Shown here one piece after another: positions 8,101-16,742 of a DNA stretch of 64,000 nucleotides. This DNA comes from Ruegeria sp. 6PALISEP08. Lineage in GTDB: Bacteria; Pseudomonadota; Alphaproteobacteria; Rhodobacterales; Rhodobacteraceae. The stretch lies in NCBI RefSeq assembly GCF_001238295.1, contig NZ_LGXZ01000008.1, forward strand, positions 1-64,000, given 5' to 3'. Within the stretch, counting starts at the first letter, position 1, and each line of letters opens with the position of its first letter. The position numbers were made by a program, and so were the translations under genes. Below the pieces are notes generated by a model that was not told the DNA's origin, made no database searches, and was given only the letters and a program-made list of their open reading frames with translations.

Positions 8101-9523
8101 AACAGTCCACAGCCTCTACCTCGGTGCCGTTTCTCAAAAAGAATACGACAGGATCCAAGTCGAACATCAAATCGCCATTTGAACAATTGCTCTGGAGGAT
8201 GGACGTTGCCAGCGCAGTATTTTTGACAACTTGTGCAATCTGACTGTCTGACAACCCAAAGCTTTGCGATAGCCAGTCATAGACCGGGCCTTGGGTTTGA
8301 AGGTCACTATTCAATGTAACCAAGCGCCGGTACGTGCTTGGAGAGAAGTGGCGAATTTTCTCCAGCATTTGAGTAGATTTCGCGAAGTTGGCATACTCGA
8401 CACGCCCGCCAGCATCGTTGTCGTTTAGATTGCTGCGACGGATCAATAACGCGTCGGCGGGAACATCTCCATCGTTTGGCTCATGGTGCTTGGCTTTCTT
8501 CTGCTTCAGTTTTCCGTCTTCGACCCAATACCAATAGGGTGTGAAGTCTATGTTTCCCACACGGTCCTGCTGGCTAAAGATGAAGTCGAGGAGAACAATT
8601 TCGGTGAGTTCTTGCATCCAAAATGCCATCTGTTGGTCGCTGACATCGGGACCGAGATCCTTGTTGATCATCCGGTCTCTTCGACCTTCTCCGACGCCCT
8701 CTGCAATTGCCTCTGACAATGGCCTAGAAGAACGCAAAGCTAAGAAAGCGGGAGTTTCCTGAAAATCGCGGTTCTGACCTTTTCCCCAACCAGATTTGCG
8801 GGTGCCGTTGATTTCTGAGCCATATCGATGCCCAGGACTATCAAGCAGAACACCATATATTTGCGTTCGATCTGCGGTGAATAGATCGTCGGTGGGCTGG
8901 TATGATTTCGGGTCAGAATCCGCAGCTGCGAAGACCCGCCAGCCTTCATGGTTCATGCGCCCGCCATGAGAGCCACCAGAAATCGCAAGGCCAGGCTCTG
9001 CGACCTCGGAAAAATGCGCCTGGGCGTCCATGCTGCGCCAAACGGCGACTGGAACTTTTACAGTCGTGTCGAAATATCTGGAGAAATGATAGTAAAGCAA
9101 CGACGAGGTGGAAAACGTTCCACTGGTGCCCTTTTGGTTCATGGTGGATTTGAATTTGGCGATCCTGTCCTTGGCCAGCTCTTTTGCCGACTTGCCCTCC
9201 TTGCAAGCGTTTCTCTCGAACTCAGAGCGGTTCCCAACGTAGGGTCCTTCCGAAATATCGTAGACTGCCATTCCTGGGCTGGTGCTCCAGGTTTTTGGGC
9301 AAATGGCAATTTCGGAAGTATAGAAATCGATGTCGCAATAGGCCGTTTCTTCCTCAAGATCGCTTTTTTGATACGCGCCTGTTGGAACTTTTTCGATCCG
9401 AATGCAGCGTTCCGTAACACCATTGGGACTATCAAATGTCATGGCTTCACCGAGAACATCGTCGCTCGCCCACAAGGCAGTGGGTGCAATGAAAGCAAGT
9501 GACCCCAGAAGATTGAACCTCAT
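8090..9523 (-). CDS. Exported atypical kinase-like protein (Fam20/HipA-type motifs)
   Basis: The 477-residue protein has a signal peptide (about 19 residues, ending ALWA) and scattered cysteines suited to disulfides. No close named family is recognised. Residues 308-326 (EIVLLDFIFSQQDRVGNID) carry a DR-x-x-N catalytic-loop-like motif after a hydrophobic helix, as in Fam20C, CotH and HipA kinases. Residues 365-373 (NLNDNDAGG) could be the metal-binding D-x-G-like loop. This assignment is inference from motif order. The gene sits between a secreted phosphatase-like gene and a secreted phosphoesterase gene, consistent with a periplasmic phosphorylation module. It ends inside the start of the phosphoesterase gene. 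Confidence 0.5.
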   Translation of the reverse strand: MRFNLLGSLAFIAPTALWASDDVLGEAMTFDSPNGVTERCIRIEKVPTGAYQKSDLEEETAYCDIDFYTSEIAICPKTWSTSPGMAVYDISEGPYVGNRSEFERNACKEGKSAKELAKDRIAKFKSTMNQKGTSGTFSTSSLLYYHFSRYFDTTVKVPVAVWRSMDAQAHFSEVAEPGLAISGGSHGGRMNHEGWRVFAAADSDPKSYQPTDDLFTADRTQIYGVLLDSPGHRYGSEINGTRKSGWGKGQNRDFQETPAFLALRSSRPLSEAIAEGVGEGRRDRMINKDLGPDVSDQQMAFWMQELTEIVLLDFIFSQQDRVGNIDFTPYWYWVEDGKLKQKKAKHHEPNDGDVPADALLIRRSNLNDNDAGGRVEYANFAKSTQMLEKIRHFSPSTYRRLVTLNSDLQTQGPVYDWLSQSFGLSDSQIAQVVKNTALATSILQSNCSNGDLMFDLDPVVFFLRNGTEVEAVDCYEP

Positions 9524-9542
9524 TTGAATAGTCCTCCCGGTA

Positions 9543-10187
9543 TCATTTAGGGCAAATCGCTGCCTGTTGTTCGGTGGAGATTTTCAACTTTGGGTCGACA
9601 CTGAAGTTGGAAAATTTTGAGTCAATCCACTGGTCGCACCCGCCTGAACAAGGGGCTCCGTTTCGGGCATCATTCCAATATTCCTTGGCCCTTTCTTCTG
9701 TCCAACCGCAAAACTGAACGAGCGCCATCGCCGACAATGCACCTGAGGAATGAACGCCCCACATGCAGTGCACCAGAACAGGGCCCTTTCCAGGGTTTTT
9801 AATCACCTCGTGTATGGACGCCATGACAGCATCGGGTCGGGAGGATCTGGCGCTCTGATAGTCAAAGGATCCGTTTCCGCAGCTGGTGCGACCGTATTCA
9901 GTGTTTTTGCCGAAGTCGGCATAAAACCCTGTTGAAAACCCTTCACTGCACAGAGTTTCGCGTTGACCTTCACTTAGGCCAGTTCGATCCTTGTCGCCGC
10001 CCTTGAAACCGGATCGATACAACACTCCGCTTAAGACTGGGCGAAAGAAAGCGACACCATCAATGTCTCCGTCACCACCCTTTGAAAGCATTTGACTGTT
10101 GCTTGGACCGCCATTTCGACTGGTCACGTCAGAATTCGCAGCGGTTGCGAGAACACCAATGAATATGAGGGACGCCAAAAACCGCAT
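9543..10187 (-). CDS. Secreted dual-specificity-phosphatase-like protein lacking the P-loop arginine
   Basis: The 214-residue protein has a signal peptide (about 19 residues). Residues 134-149 read GKGPVLVHCMWGVHSS, the position of the HC-x5-R loop of tyrosine and dual-specificity phosphatases. The nucleophile Cys141 is present but the invariant arginine is Ser147. An aspartate-containing segment and the RSG start (VLYRSGF) also match phosphatase folds. Without the arginine, phosphate binding should be poor, so it may be a binding protein or a pseudo-enzyme. Its stop is 19 bases before the kinase-like gene. Confidence 0.6.
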   Translation of the reverse strand: MRFLASLIFIGVLATAANSDVTSRNGGPSNSQMLSKGGDGDIDGVAFFRPVLSGVLYRSGFKGGDKDRTGLSEGQRETLCSEGFSTGFYADFGKNTEYGRTSCGNGSFDYQSARSSRPDAVMASIHEVIKNPGKGPVLVHCMWGVHSSGALSAMALVQFCGWTEERAKEYWNDARNGAPCSGGCDQWIDSKFSNFSVDPKLKISTEQQAAICPK

Positions 10188-10307
10188 GCCAAATCCTTTC
10201 TATTCTTGAACCTTTAATGCTCAAACTCTTGCGACCTGATAGTTTGTCGGAAAGGCTAGTTCATGACAACCATATCAAGTGGGCAAATAGCTTTCCGCTG
10301 TGAAACT

Positions 10308-10481
10308 TTAAATGGGCCACACGAGATTGATGATAACGACGACTACGAAGTAGGCTAGAACAACTTTCCAGTTCCATTGGTGCTTGTTTTCTTCGTTGAT
10401 CACGCCAGCCGATTTCAATGCCAGGTTAGTGATGATTAAGGCGACAACGATGACCGCCGCGTGTGCCAGGTCGAATTGCAA
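10308..10481 (-). CDS. 57-residue single-pass or hairpin membrane protein
   Basis: This short gene begins with TTG at 10481, seven bases after a clear AAGGAG, and ends with TAA at 10308. The product has two hydrophobic stretches (residues 9-22, VVALII region, and 40-54, VVLAYFVVVVIINLV) separated by a polar loop with Glu, Lys and Trp residues (NEENKHQWNWK). The reading frame, ribosome site and amphipathic layout support a real gene. It lies between the lipoprotein and phosphatase-like genes on the same strand. Function is unknown. Confidence 0.65.
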   Translation of the reverse strand: MQFDLAHAAVIVVALIITNLALKSAGVINEENKHQWNWKVVLAYFVVVVIINLVWPI

Positions 10482-10523
10482 GTTTGAGCTCCTTCTTTTG
10501 GATTTGGGATTGATGGAATTTTG

Positions 10524-10829
10524 TCAGCAGTCACTTGATGGCAGCATAGCTACATCTGAGTACCTTCCCTCGGATGTCGTGATCCGAGCACATGCACCAG
10601 TATCCTTGTTAAACCAGTACGAGGTCAGACCTTCGCTTCGGATGAGTTCAAATCCGAGACTTTGGATGCCCATTTCAGCTTGGCCCGCTCTTGCCCCTTC
10701 AAATGACGAAAGATCGCTAGCGCTGCCTACAGTTGGTGCACTTGCATCCACCGATCCGTCACTCTCGTCGCATGCTGCAAGCGCAGCAGTACACGCCGTG
10801 CCGATCACAAATAAGAACTTGGGTTTCAT
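10524..10829 (-). CDS. Small lipoprotein
   Basis: The product has 101 residues, with a signal sequence ending in the lipobox LAAC (lipidated Cys19 or nearby). The mature part is acidic at first (ESDGSVDAS) and then a compact domain with the stretch LTSYWFNKDTGACARI and a final Cys. Similar small lipoproteins occur in Rhodobacterales, but I know of no assigned role. It is part of the minus-strand run that includes the 57-residue protein downstream. Confidence 0.75.
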   Translation of the reverse strand: MKPKFLFVIGTACTAALAACDESDGSVDASAPTVGSASDLSSFEGARAGQAEMGIQSLGFELIRSEGLTSYWFNKDTGACARITTSEGRYSDVAMLPSSDC

Positions 10830-10881
10830 CTGTTTTTCCTAGCTTCTTTGGGAATACATTTCCGGGTTTCTGGTTGATCAC

Positions 10882-11496
10882 CTATTCAATTCCGAAAATT
10901 ACGTTGTAGCCGACGGAAGAGTTGCTGCGATTGATAACCTCCACAACATGATCACCAGATTGCCAAAGCTGCCCTCGATACTCCTTGTCCGCCGACATTA
11001 ATCCCAACAGTTCAGAACCATCGGGGTTACGAATAACGTAGTCTAAGGAGCCATTTCGCGGGGCAACGCGGACGTAAAGAAACTGTTCGTTTTTTGCCCC
11101 GAGAACATATTGCTGTGACGCTCCGGGCGCGAGTTCACCAACGAGTTCGGCCCCGGTGGAACCAGCATCGAATTTGACACGTTGGCTACCAGTAGACCCG
11201 GCGGCGCCTGCCATGGCTCCACCGCCATCATCCATCGCTTCGACAACCGACATCTCGCCGATGCTACCATCCTTGTACGCGATGCAGCGCCAAAGTGTTC
11301 CGCCTGCGTCTCGTAGCATGACGAGCGTACCAGCTTCCGAGAACTGAGAGCTTTCAATCGTTCCGGATTGACCGTCTGGTCCACCAACCTGCCGCAAATG
11401 GTCGATACACGCGTCGTCGGCTTCTGATATTGCAAAAGCAGCTGTGCCCGCGATTGCGAACATGGGTGTGAGGAGCTTGAGTAAAACGAGTTTCAT
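10882..11496 (-). CDS. Exported beta-sandwich protein resembling lysozyme-inhibitor/PPC-type domains
   Basis: With the ATG at 11496 (AGGGA upstream) the protein has 204 residues and a signal peptide of about 23 residues. The frame extends to 11628 upstream, but that part lacks an export signal and a ribosome site. The N-terminal half contains a conserved cysteine pair and the phrase GTLWRCIAYKDGSIGEM. The C-terminal half (about residues 115-204) alternates strands such as QQYVLGAKNEQFLYVRV and GDHVVEVINRSNSSVGYNV. It resembles the single-domain beta-sandwich of g-type lysozyme inhibitors and pre-peptidase C-terminal domains. That assignment is tentative. Confidence 0.6.
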   Translation of the reverse strand: MKLVLLKLLTPMFAIAGTAAFAISEADDACIDHLRQVGGPDGQSGTIESSQFSEAGTLVMLRDAGGTLWRCIAYKDGSIGEMSVVEAMDDGGGAMAGAAGSTGSQRVKFDAGSTGAELVGELAPGASQQYVLGAKNEQFLYVRVAPRNGSLDYVIRNPDGSELLGLMSADKEYRGQLWQSGDHVVEVINRSNSSVGYNVIFGIE

Positions 11497-11551
11497 CAGA
11501 TGGTTCCCTGTTGGCTTGTCCTTACTGTTTTGTTCCGTACAAAGCGGAACC

Positions 11552-11851
11552 TCATTTAGCTTCTCGTAACTTTGACAGAAACTCATCGCATGCCTGTGCG
11601 CTGCCGACGATCTCGCCTGTCGTTTCAATTCCTTGCAGAGATGCCATCTCGGAATTTACGCGATTGAGGATCTGATCCGCTTGCTCGGCGGTGATAAAGT
11701 TCTCGGCTTGTGCTCCTTTCAATGTGGTGCAGACACCGGCGGACAAGCCTGTCGCAACACCGACACCCACCGCGGCCCCGCCACCCAACGTCATAGCCCC
11801 AACCACGCCAAGGATGAGCCCGATCACAATTCCCAAGATCACTTTTCCCAT
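11552..11851 (-). CDS. Small exported or membrane-anchored protein
   Basis: Starting at the ATG at 11851, behind a strong GGAGGAAAA, gives 99 residues. The first 30 residues are a glycine-rich hydrophobic helix with repeated small residues (ILGIVIGLILGVVGAM, then GGGAAVGVGVATGL). A soluble helical tail with two cysteines follows (VCTTL, QACDEF). The N-terminal glycine-zipper-like helix suggests a membrane-associated oligomer. No family is recognised. It is preceded by the 88-residue membrane protein and followed by the beta-sandwich protein on the same strand. Confidence 0.65.
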   Translation of the reverse strand: MGKVILGIVIGLILGVVGAMTLGGGAAVGVGVATGLSAGVCTTLKGAQAENFITAEQADQILNRVNSEMASLQGIETTGEIVGSAQACDEFLSKLREAK

Positions 11852-11886
11852 GTTTTCCTCCCTTTTGGTGAGACAGAGGTCCGCCT

Positions 11887-12153
11887 TCATTTCTGGTGTA
11901 AACTGCGAGCCCACCAGCAAATGAAAACCAGCGCCAAAATGTTGAGCACCGGTGCAATCGCCGCGAACCATGGCTTGGCGGACTCCGAAACTAAGTCCGC
12001 TACAAGTATCCAAGGTAGTCCCAACGGCAGTAGGAACGCTCCGGACAAAGGGTCTCGTTCCTGTCCCAACCAGCCAAATGTGCCCGTCAAGAATGCAACC
12101 AACGCCAACAGGTACAGGACCGAGAATACGATGATGGTGGTTCTACAAACCAA
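11887..12153 (-). CDS. 88-residue membrane protein starting next to the truncated integrase
   Basis: The frame starts with TTG at 12153, six bases after GAGG. That GAGG overlaps the TGA stop of the broken integrase. The product has two hydrophobic helices (residues 5-25 and 62-80) around a polar loop (LGQERDPLSG). The gene starts only a few bases from the point where the integrase is cut, so it may now be read from the integrase promoter. No family is recognised. Confidence 0.6.
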   Translation of the reverse strand: MVCRTTIIVFSVLYLLALVAFLTGTFGWLGQERDPLSGAFLLPLGLPWILVADLVSESAKPWFAAIAPVLNILALVFICWWARSLHQK

Positions 12154-12161
12154 GTCGAGCC

Positions 12162-13196
12162 TCAGAAGACCAAGTGCGACACGCCTGTTTCAGCGCGGCC
12201 CCGAAGCCGCTCTACGGTCTGTCGGGCGAGCATCACGACATGCGCTTTCCCATTCTTCGACCTGACGGCGGGCAGTGTCCAGGTTCCAGTATCGAAATCG
12301 ACTTCATCCCATTCCATGGACGAGACCTCGCCGATCCTTGCAAAGGTCTCCAACTGGATTCGAAGGATCTCGCCGTGCTGCCCCAGTTGATCGAGACCAC
12401 GGACGTAATTGCGGAGTTCGCGCGTTCCTGGGGTATGCTGACGCGGGTTCCTCTTGGGTAGCGTCACTGCCCCAACGGGATTGGGATGATCCGGAGGCAG
12501 CCAGGTGCCGTCAAGGGTGGATATCTTTCGCGTACGCCCACTGGCCACGTTGAACATGGTAGAGAGCACCGAGCGGACTTTCTCCGCTTCGCGCAAGGCG
12601 CCAGCGTTGACGATGTTGGATAGGACCGCCTTCGCTACTTCGTGGTCGAACTCCACCGCAGGAAGATCCTCATAGTACGGCAGAACAAACTTGCCCAAGA
12701 GGCGTTCATCCTCCTTAGACGACGAAGCGGCTTTGGTCACTCGCGCATAATCCGCGATGTAACGCTTGATCAAATCGCCCATGGTCAGGGCACTAGGAGA
12801 TTTAGATGTGGCGACAGTTGGCACATTACCTTCAAGCCGCTGAGCTCGCAGCCCCCGCCACGTCTCTCGCGCGTCGGCCGTGGACATAGCGGGGTAGCGG
12901 CCAAACTGAAATTCAATCTGTTTCTTGGTGTCAGGATGCTCGAACCGGTAGATCCAGACTTTCCCGGTGCGCTTGCCGTGACGCATCAGCAGACCGGGTC
13001 TATCCTTGTCGACGAGTTTGCCGCCAATCGTCAGTTGGCGGTACTCCAAATCAGACACATCAGTCACGCGTTCACCTGCTGCCAATGCAGCTGCCTTTCT
13101 AAGGAGCTCGCGCAATTCGCCTCGGACACCCGTGTCCAACGCGGCTTGGATGTGATTTGAAGCACGTTCGCGTGCTGATAGGTTCTTTTCACGCAT
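12162..13196 (-). pseudogene. Tyrosine integrase with catalytic C terminus missing
   Basis: The frame has 344 residues from the ATG at 13196. It shows an N-terminal arm-binding region, a central core-binding segment (about 135-235) and the first catalytic box, with Arg287 in ETFARIGEVSSMEWDEV. After SHLVF it stops at 12162. The H-x-x-R box, the H/W and the nucleophilic Tyr, normally another 60-90 residues, are absent. It lies next to tRNA-Lys in the orientation usual for tRNA-targeting integrases. It therefore looks like the immobile remnant of the recombinase that brought in region 1-13.4 kb. The break falls immediately before a new gene. Confidence 0.8.
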
Positions 13197-13409
13197 TGCC
13201 GGGCTTCCTAAATAGTTCGGCGATGTCGGGGCCAGCCGTTGCAGTGGCTGATCCCACTAAGAACCTAAGGTTTCTTCCAGGTTTTTTCCAGATTTGGCTG
13301 CATTGTCGTGCCCAAACACGCGCAAACACGCACTGCGCGCGCAATACAAATAGCCCCGGGCAACCTCAGTATTTCAGCGGATTAAGTCATATTTTATTGA
13401 GGTTTGGAG

Positions 13410-13485
13410 TGGTGAGCCGTGCAGGATTCGAACCTGCGACCCACTGATTAAAAGTCAGTTGCTCTACCAACTGAGCTAACGGCCC
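13410..13485 (-). tRNA. tRNA-Lys (anticodon TTT)
   Basis: Reading the minus strand gives a 76-nt cloverleaf starting GGGCCGTTAGCTCAGTTGG and ending in an encoded CCA. The acceptor arm pairs over seven positions, with one G-T pair. The anticodon loop is CTTTTAA with anticodon TTT, and the T arm contains the standard GTTCGAATC. The 3' end faces the truncated integrase. Confidence 0.95.
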
Positions 13486-13705
13486 ACTCTTTTGCTGGAT
13501 CTTTTAGATCCGTGGCGCTCTTTAAGGCAATTCCCTGATCAGGTTCAAGCCCTTATTTTACGCCTCGTTTCACCATCACAACTTGTGTTTCCGGCGACCC
13601 GATAGGCGGCCTAATTAGGCAGGTGTCGCAGGGGGGTCAACCCCTTTTTTCAGGATTCTGCGCAACAGGGTGGATTCATGTTCTGACCGGGGTTATATCG
13701 CCGCT

Positions 13706-14539
13706 ATGCAACAGAGACTCGATACCGGTTTGCCCTTCATGAAGATGCATGGGTTGGGAAATGACTTTGTCATCGTGGACGCGCGCGGCCGCGATTTCCA
13801 GATCACCCCGGCTCTCGCAAAAGGAATCGGGCATCGACACTTTGGTGTGGGTTTCGACCAACTGGCCGTAATCGAAAATGGCAAAGCGGACGCGCATCTG
13901 GTCTTCTACAATTCCGATGGATCGACCTCGGCCGCCTGTGGCAATGCCACACGCTGCATCGCGCGGTTTCTGATGGATGAGGCTGGAAGCGGGGAGCTAA
14001 CTTTGACCACCGAACGTGGAACGCTCTACGCGCAAGATGAGGGCGAAGGGCTGACATCGGTCAACATGGGGTCACCCCAGCTGAAATGGGACGAAATCCC
14101 ATTGGCCGAACAGATGGATACGTTGGAACTGCCGATTGAAGGGGCGCCAACGGCAACCGGCATGGGCAACCCCCATTGCACATTCTTCGTCGAAAACGCC
14201 GAGGCGATCCCGCTGGCGGAGTTCGGCGCGCGCTATGAATACCATCCCCTCTATCCTGAAAGGACCAATGTGCAGGTGGCGCAGATTACAGGGCCGGACC
14301 GCATCCGAATGCGGGTGTGGGAACGCGGAGTAGGCATCACCCTCGCCTCCGGCTCTTCGTCTTGTGCAACAGCCGTCGCCGCGGCACGGCGCGGGCTAAC
14401 CGGTCGTAAAGTTCAGATCGACCTGGACGGCGGTACTCTCTGGATCGACTGGCGCGAGGACGGAGTCTGGATGACCGGGCCAACAGCCCATGTCTTTTCG
14501 GGCACGCTGACACCGGAATTCTTGAGGTCGCTGGGATGA
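13706..14539 (+). CDS. dapF: Diaminopimelate epimerase, second catalytic Cys position replaced by Ser
   Basis: The product has 277 residues. DapF interconverts LL- and meso-diaminopimelate for lysine and peptidoglycan synthesis in the cytoplasm. The family start MKMHGLGNDF is at residues 12-21. The first catalytic Cys is present in SAACGNATRC (Cys78). In the second active-site motif the usual ETxACGTGAC reads ITLASGSSSC: Ser215 stands where the second catalytic Cys is expected, a Cys follows at 220, and the usual Glu is Ile. The start at 13706 keeps the short N-terminal extension; MKMHG at 13739 is the alternative. The gene overlaps mtaB by four bases. Confidence 0.9.
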   Translation: MQQRLDTGLPFMKMHGLGNDFVIVDARGRDFQITPALAKGIGHRHFGVGFDQLAVIENGKADAHLVFYNSDGSTSAACGNATRCIARFLMDEAGSGELTLTTERGTLYAQDEGEGLTSVNMGSPQLKWDEIPLAEQMDTLELPIEGAPTATGMGNPHCTFFVENAEAIPLAEFGARYEYHPLYPERTNVQVAQITGPDRIRMRVWERGVGITLASGSSSCATAVAAARRGLTGRKVQIDLDGGTLWIDWREDGVWMTGPTAHVFSGTLTPEFLRSLG

Positions 14540-15792
14540 ACCCGCCCAAGTTTACCACTCTGGGCTGCCGCCTGAACGCCTATGAGACCGAGGCGATGAA
14601 AGAACTGTCGCAGCAGGCGGGTCTGACGGATGCAGTGGTGGTGAACACATGCGCGGTCACAGCCGAGGCTGTCCGCAAAGCCCGGCAAGAGATTCGCAAG
14701 CTGCGGCGCGAAAACCCCCACGCCCGTCTGATCGTCACGGGCTGCGCCGCCCAAACGGAACCCGAGACCTTTGCCCAAATGGACGAGGTCGATGCGGTCA
14801 TCGGCAATACCGAGAAGATGCAGCCCGACACCTGGAAAGGTATGGCAGCCGATTTCATTGGCGAGACCGAGTCAGTTCAGGTCGACGACATCATGTCAGT
14901 CACCGAAACGGCCGGCCACCTGATCGACGGCTTTGGTACACGTTCACGTGCCTATGTGCAGGTCCAAAACGGGTGTGACCACCGCTGTACCTTTTGCATC
15001 ATTCCCTACGGCCGGGGCAACTCGCGCAGCGTGCCCGCAGGTGTTGTGGTGGATCAGATCAAGAGGCTGGTCGACAAAGGCTATAACGAGGTGGTTTTGA
15101 CCGGCGTTGACCTGACCTCTTGGGGGGCCGACCTGCCCGCTCAACCCAAACTGGGCGATCTGGTGATGCGCATTCTCAAGCTGGTGCCAGATTTGCCACG
15201 CCTGCGGATCAGTTCGATCGACTCGATCGAGGTCGACGAGAACTTGATGCAGGCTATAGCGACCGAGCCACGCCTGATGCCGCACCTGCATCTGTCGCTG
15301 CAACACGGGGATGACCTGATCCTGAAGCGGATGAAACGCCGCCACCTGCGCGATGATGCCATCCGATTTACTGAAGACGCGCGGAAACTGCGCCCTGATA
15401 TGACCTTCGGTGCGGATATCATCGCGGGCTTTCCAACAGAGACCGAAGCGCATTTCGAAAACTCGCTCAAGCTGGTCAATGATTGTGACCTGACATGGCT
15501 GCACGTATTCCCGTATTCCAAACGCGACGGCACACCAGCTGCGCGGATCCCACAGCAGATAAATGGGACCGTCATCAAAGACCGCGCCGCCCGACTGCGC
15601 GCGGCCGGAGACGCTCAGGTATCCAGGCACCTGTCGGAACAGTTCGGCAAGACCCATCACATCCTGATGGAAAACCCTCATATGGGCCGGACCGAGCAAT
15701 TCACCGAAGTAACCTTCGACACGCCTCAGCCCGAAGGTCAGATCGTAATCACGGCAATCACCGGACAGACCGCGACCCAGCTTACAGCCTGA
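14536..15792 (+). CDS. mtaB: tRNA t6A37 methylthiotransferase MtaB
   Basis: This 418-residue radical-SAM enzyme adds a methylthio group to N6-threonylcarbamoyladenosine at tRNA position 37. The N-terminal UPF0004 domain holds three cluster cysteines (GCR near the start, NTCAV, TGCAA). The radical-SAM core has CDHRCTFCIIPYGRG (residues about 148-162), which is the C-x3-C-x2-C site. A weakly conserved TRAM-like tail ends the protein. Length fits the MtaB branch rather than MiaB. The ATG overlaps the dapF stop (ATGA), so the two genes are translationally coupled. Confidence 0.93.
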   Translation: MNPPKFTTLGCRLNAYETEAMKELSQQAGLTDAVVVNTCAVTAEAVRKARQEIRKLRRENPHARLIVTGCAAQTEPETFAQMDEVDAVIGNTEKMQPDTWKGMAADFIGETESVQVDDIMSVTETAGHLIDGFGTRSRAYVQVQNGCDHRCTFCIIPYGRGNSRSVPAGVVVDQIKRLVDKGYNEVVLTGVDLTSWGADLPAQPKLGDLVMRILKLVPDLPRLRISSIDSIEVDENLMQAIATEPRLMPHLHLSLQHGDDLILKRMKRRHLRDDAIRFTEDARKLRPDMTFGADIIAGFPTETEAHFENSLKLVNDCDLTWLHVFPYSKRDGTPAARIPQQINGTVIKDRAARLRAAGDAQVSRHLSEQFGKTHHILMENPHMGRTEQFTEVTFDTPQPEGQIVITAITGQTATQLTA

Positions 15793-15793
15793 T

Positions 15794-15842
15794 CCACCTT
15801 CATCTGGCCAAAAATATCTCGGGGATGAATTGGCCGAAGGCC
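15794..15842. repeat. Rhodobacterales-type intergenic element after mtaB
   Basis: The segment CTTCATCTGGCCAAAAATAT followed about 20 bases later by GCCGAAGGCC recurs, in reverse orientation and with changes, downstream of petR (31195-31233). A weaker version of its first half follows ribH (21722-21743). All three lie just past a stop codon. The role is unknown. Confidence 0.5.
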
Positions 15843-15880
15843 AAGAAGGGGCTGGCCCCTTTGGCCCAACCTCAAACAAA

Positions 15881-15909
15881 AACCCCCGCAACCTGACGGC
15901 GCGGGGGTT
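15881..15909. terminator. Bidirectional intrinsic terminator between mtaB and petC
   Basis: A perfect 9-bp stem, AACCCCCGC / GCGGGGGTT, with an 11-base loop lies between the converging mtaB and petC genes. It is flanked by A-rich sequence on the left (AAACAAA) and T-rich sequence on the right, so it can end transcripts from both sides. Confidence 0.85.
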
Positions 15910-15933
15910 TCGATTTCTATCTCCCGAAAAAGA

Positions 15934-16725
15934 TCAATCTTCTTTGCGAAGCTTGCCTTTATGCGGTGCCCAAAGGCGCTTGTTAACCAGATAGAGCAGC
16001 ACCGAAAGTACGGTCAGGAAGATCACGCCAACAAAGCCAGCGTTCTTGCGCTCCATCATCTTCGGCTCGGCCGCCCACATCAGGAAGGCTGAGACGTCTT
16101 CCGACATGTGTTCGACAGAGTTTGAATGTCCGTCAGCAAAGTCGACCTGTTCGTCCGATAGCGGCGGTGCCATCGAAATCCACCCGCCGGGGAAGGCTTT
16201 GTTTTCGTAGAGGACAGAGCCTGCCTCTTCTTTCTCTTCACCGGTGTAGCCGTCCAGCAGCGAGGCGATGTACTCGGCACCGCCCATGCCTTTTACCAGT
16301 TGATTGATGCCCAGACCGTAAGGCCCGTGGAAGCCCGCGCGGGCCTTGGCCATCAGGCTCAGGTCCGGTGCGCCAACACCGGTATTGGCCGGGAAATGGT
16401 CTGTCGGGATTGCCGGGCGGAAGTCGTCCAGCTCAGGGTCGAACACTTCGAAGTTTTCTGCTGCATAAGCGATAACTTCTTCTTCCGAATAGCCCAGCGC
16501 TGTCAGATCGCGCAGAGGTACATATTGCAGGCCATGGCAGGCGGCACAGACCTCGGTATAGATCTGCAGGCCGCGCTGCAGCTGATGTTGATCCCAGGTA
16601 CCGAAGGGGCCTTCGAACGAGAAGGCGAAATCTTCAATATGCTGCTCACCGCCGCCTGCCGCAATGGATGCAGCAGGGGTCAGGGCCAGAGCAAACGCGG
16701 CGCCGATTGCAAGTTTCTTGAACAT
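15934..16725 (-). CDS. petC: Cytochrome c1 of the bc1 complex
   Basis: The 263-residue subunit of ubiquinol-cytochrome c oxidoreductase passes electrons from the Rieske protein to cytochrome c2 on the periplasmic side. It has a signal peptide (22 residues, ending ASIA). The heme c site is [10 protein letters not shown] at about residues 55-64. The axial-Met region lies in the C-terminal half, and a single membrane anchor ([19 protein letters not shown]) sits near the C terminus. It is the last gene of petABC, 17 bases after petB, and ends at a bidirectional terminator. Confidence 0.96.
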   Translation of the reverse strand: MFKKLAIGAAFALALTPAASIAAGGGEQHIEDFAFSFEGPFGTWDQHQLQRGLQIYTEVCAACHGLQYVPLRDLTALGYSEEEVIAYAAENFEVFDPELDDFRPAIPTDHFPANTGVGAPDLSLMAKARAGFHGPYGLGINQLVKGMGGAEYIASLLDGYTGEEKEEAGSVLYENKAFPGGWISMAPPLSDEQVDFADGHSNSVEHMSEDVSAFLMWAAEPKMMERKNAGFVGVIFLTVLSVLLYLVNKRLWAPHKGKLRKED

Positions 16726-16742
16726 GTTTCCGGTCCCTCTTC

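Larger units (their letters stand above)
1..13409. mobile_element. Probable decayed genomic island at tRNA-Lys (left end outside window)
   Basis: The stretch from the window start to tRNA-Lys has less GC-rich coding sequence than the core genes and holds almost only exported or unknown proteins. It ends in a truncated tRNA-type integrase facing the tRNA 3' end. These are the usual signs of an island inserted at a tRNA. The opposite end and any repeat of the tRNA-Lys 3' end are not visible here, so the left boundary is unknown. Confidence 0.45.

Noticed and set aside
14944-15891. 315-residue minus-strand frame
   Set aside because: It is an antisense shadow of mtaB.
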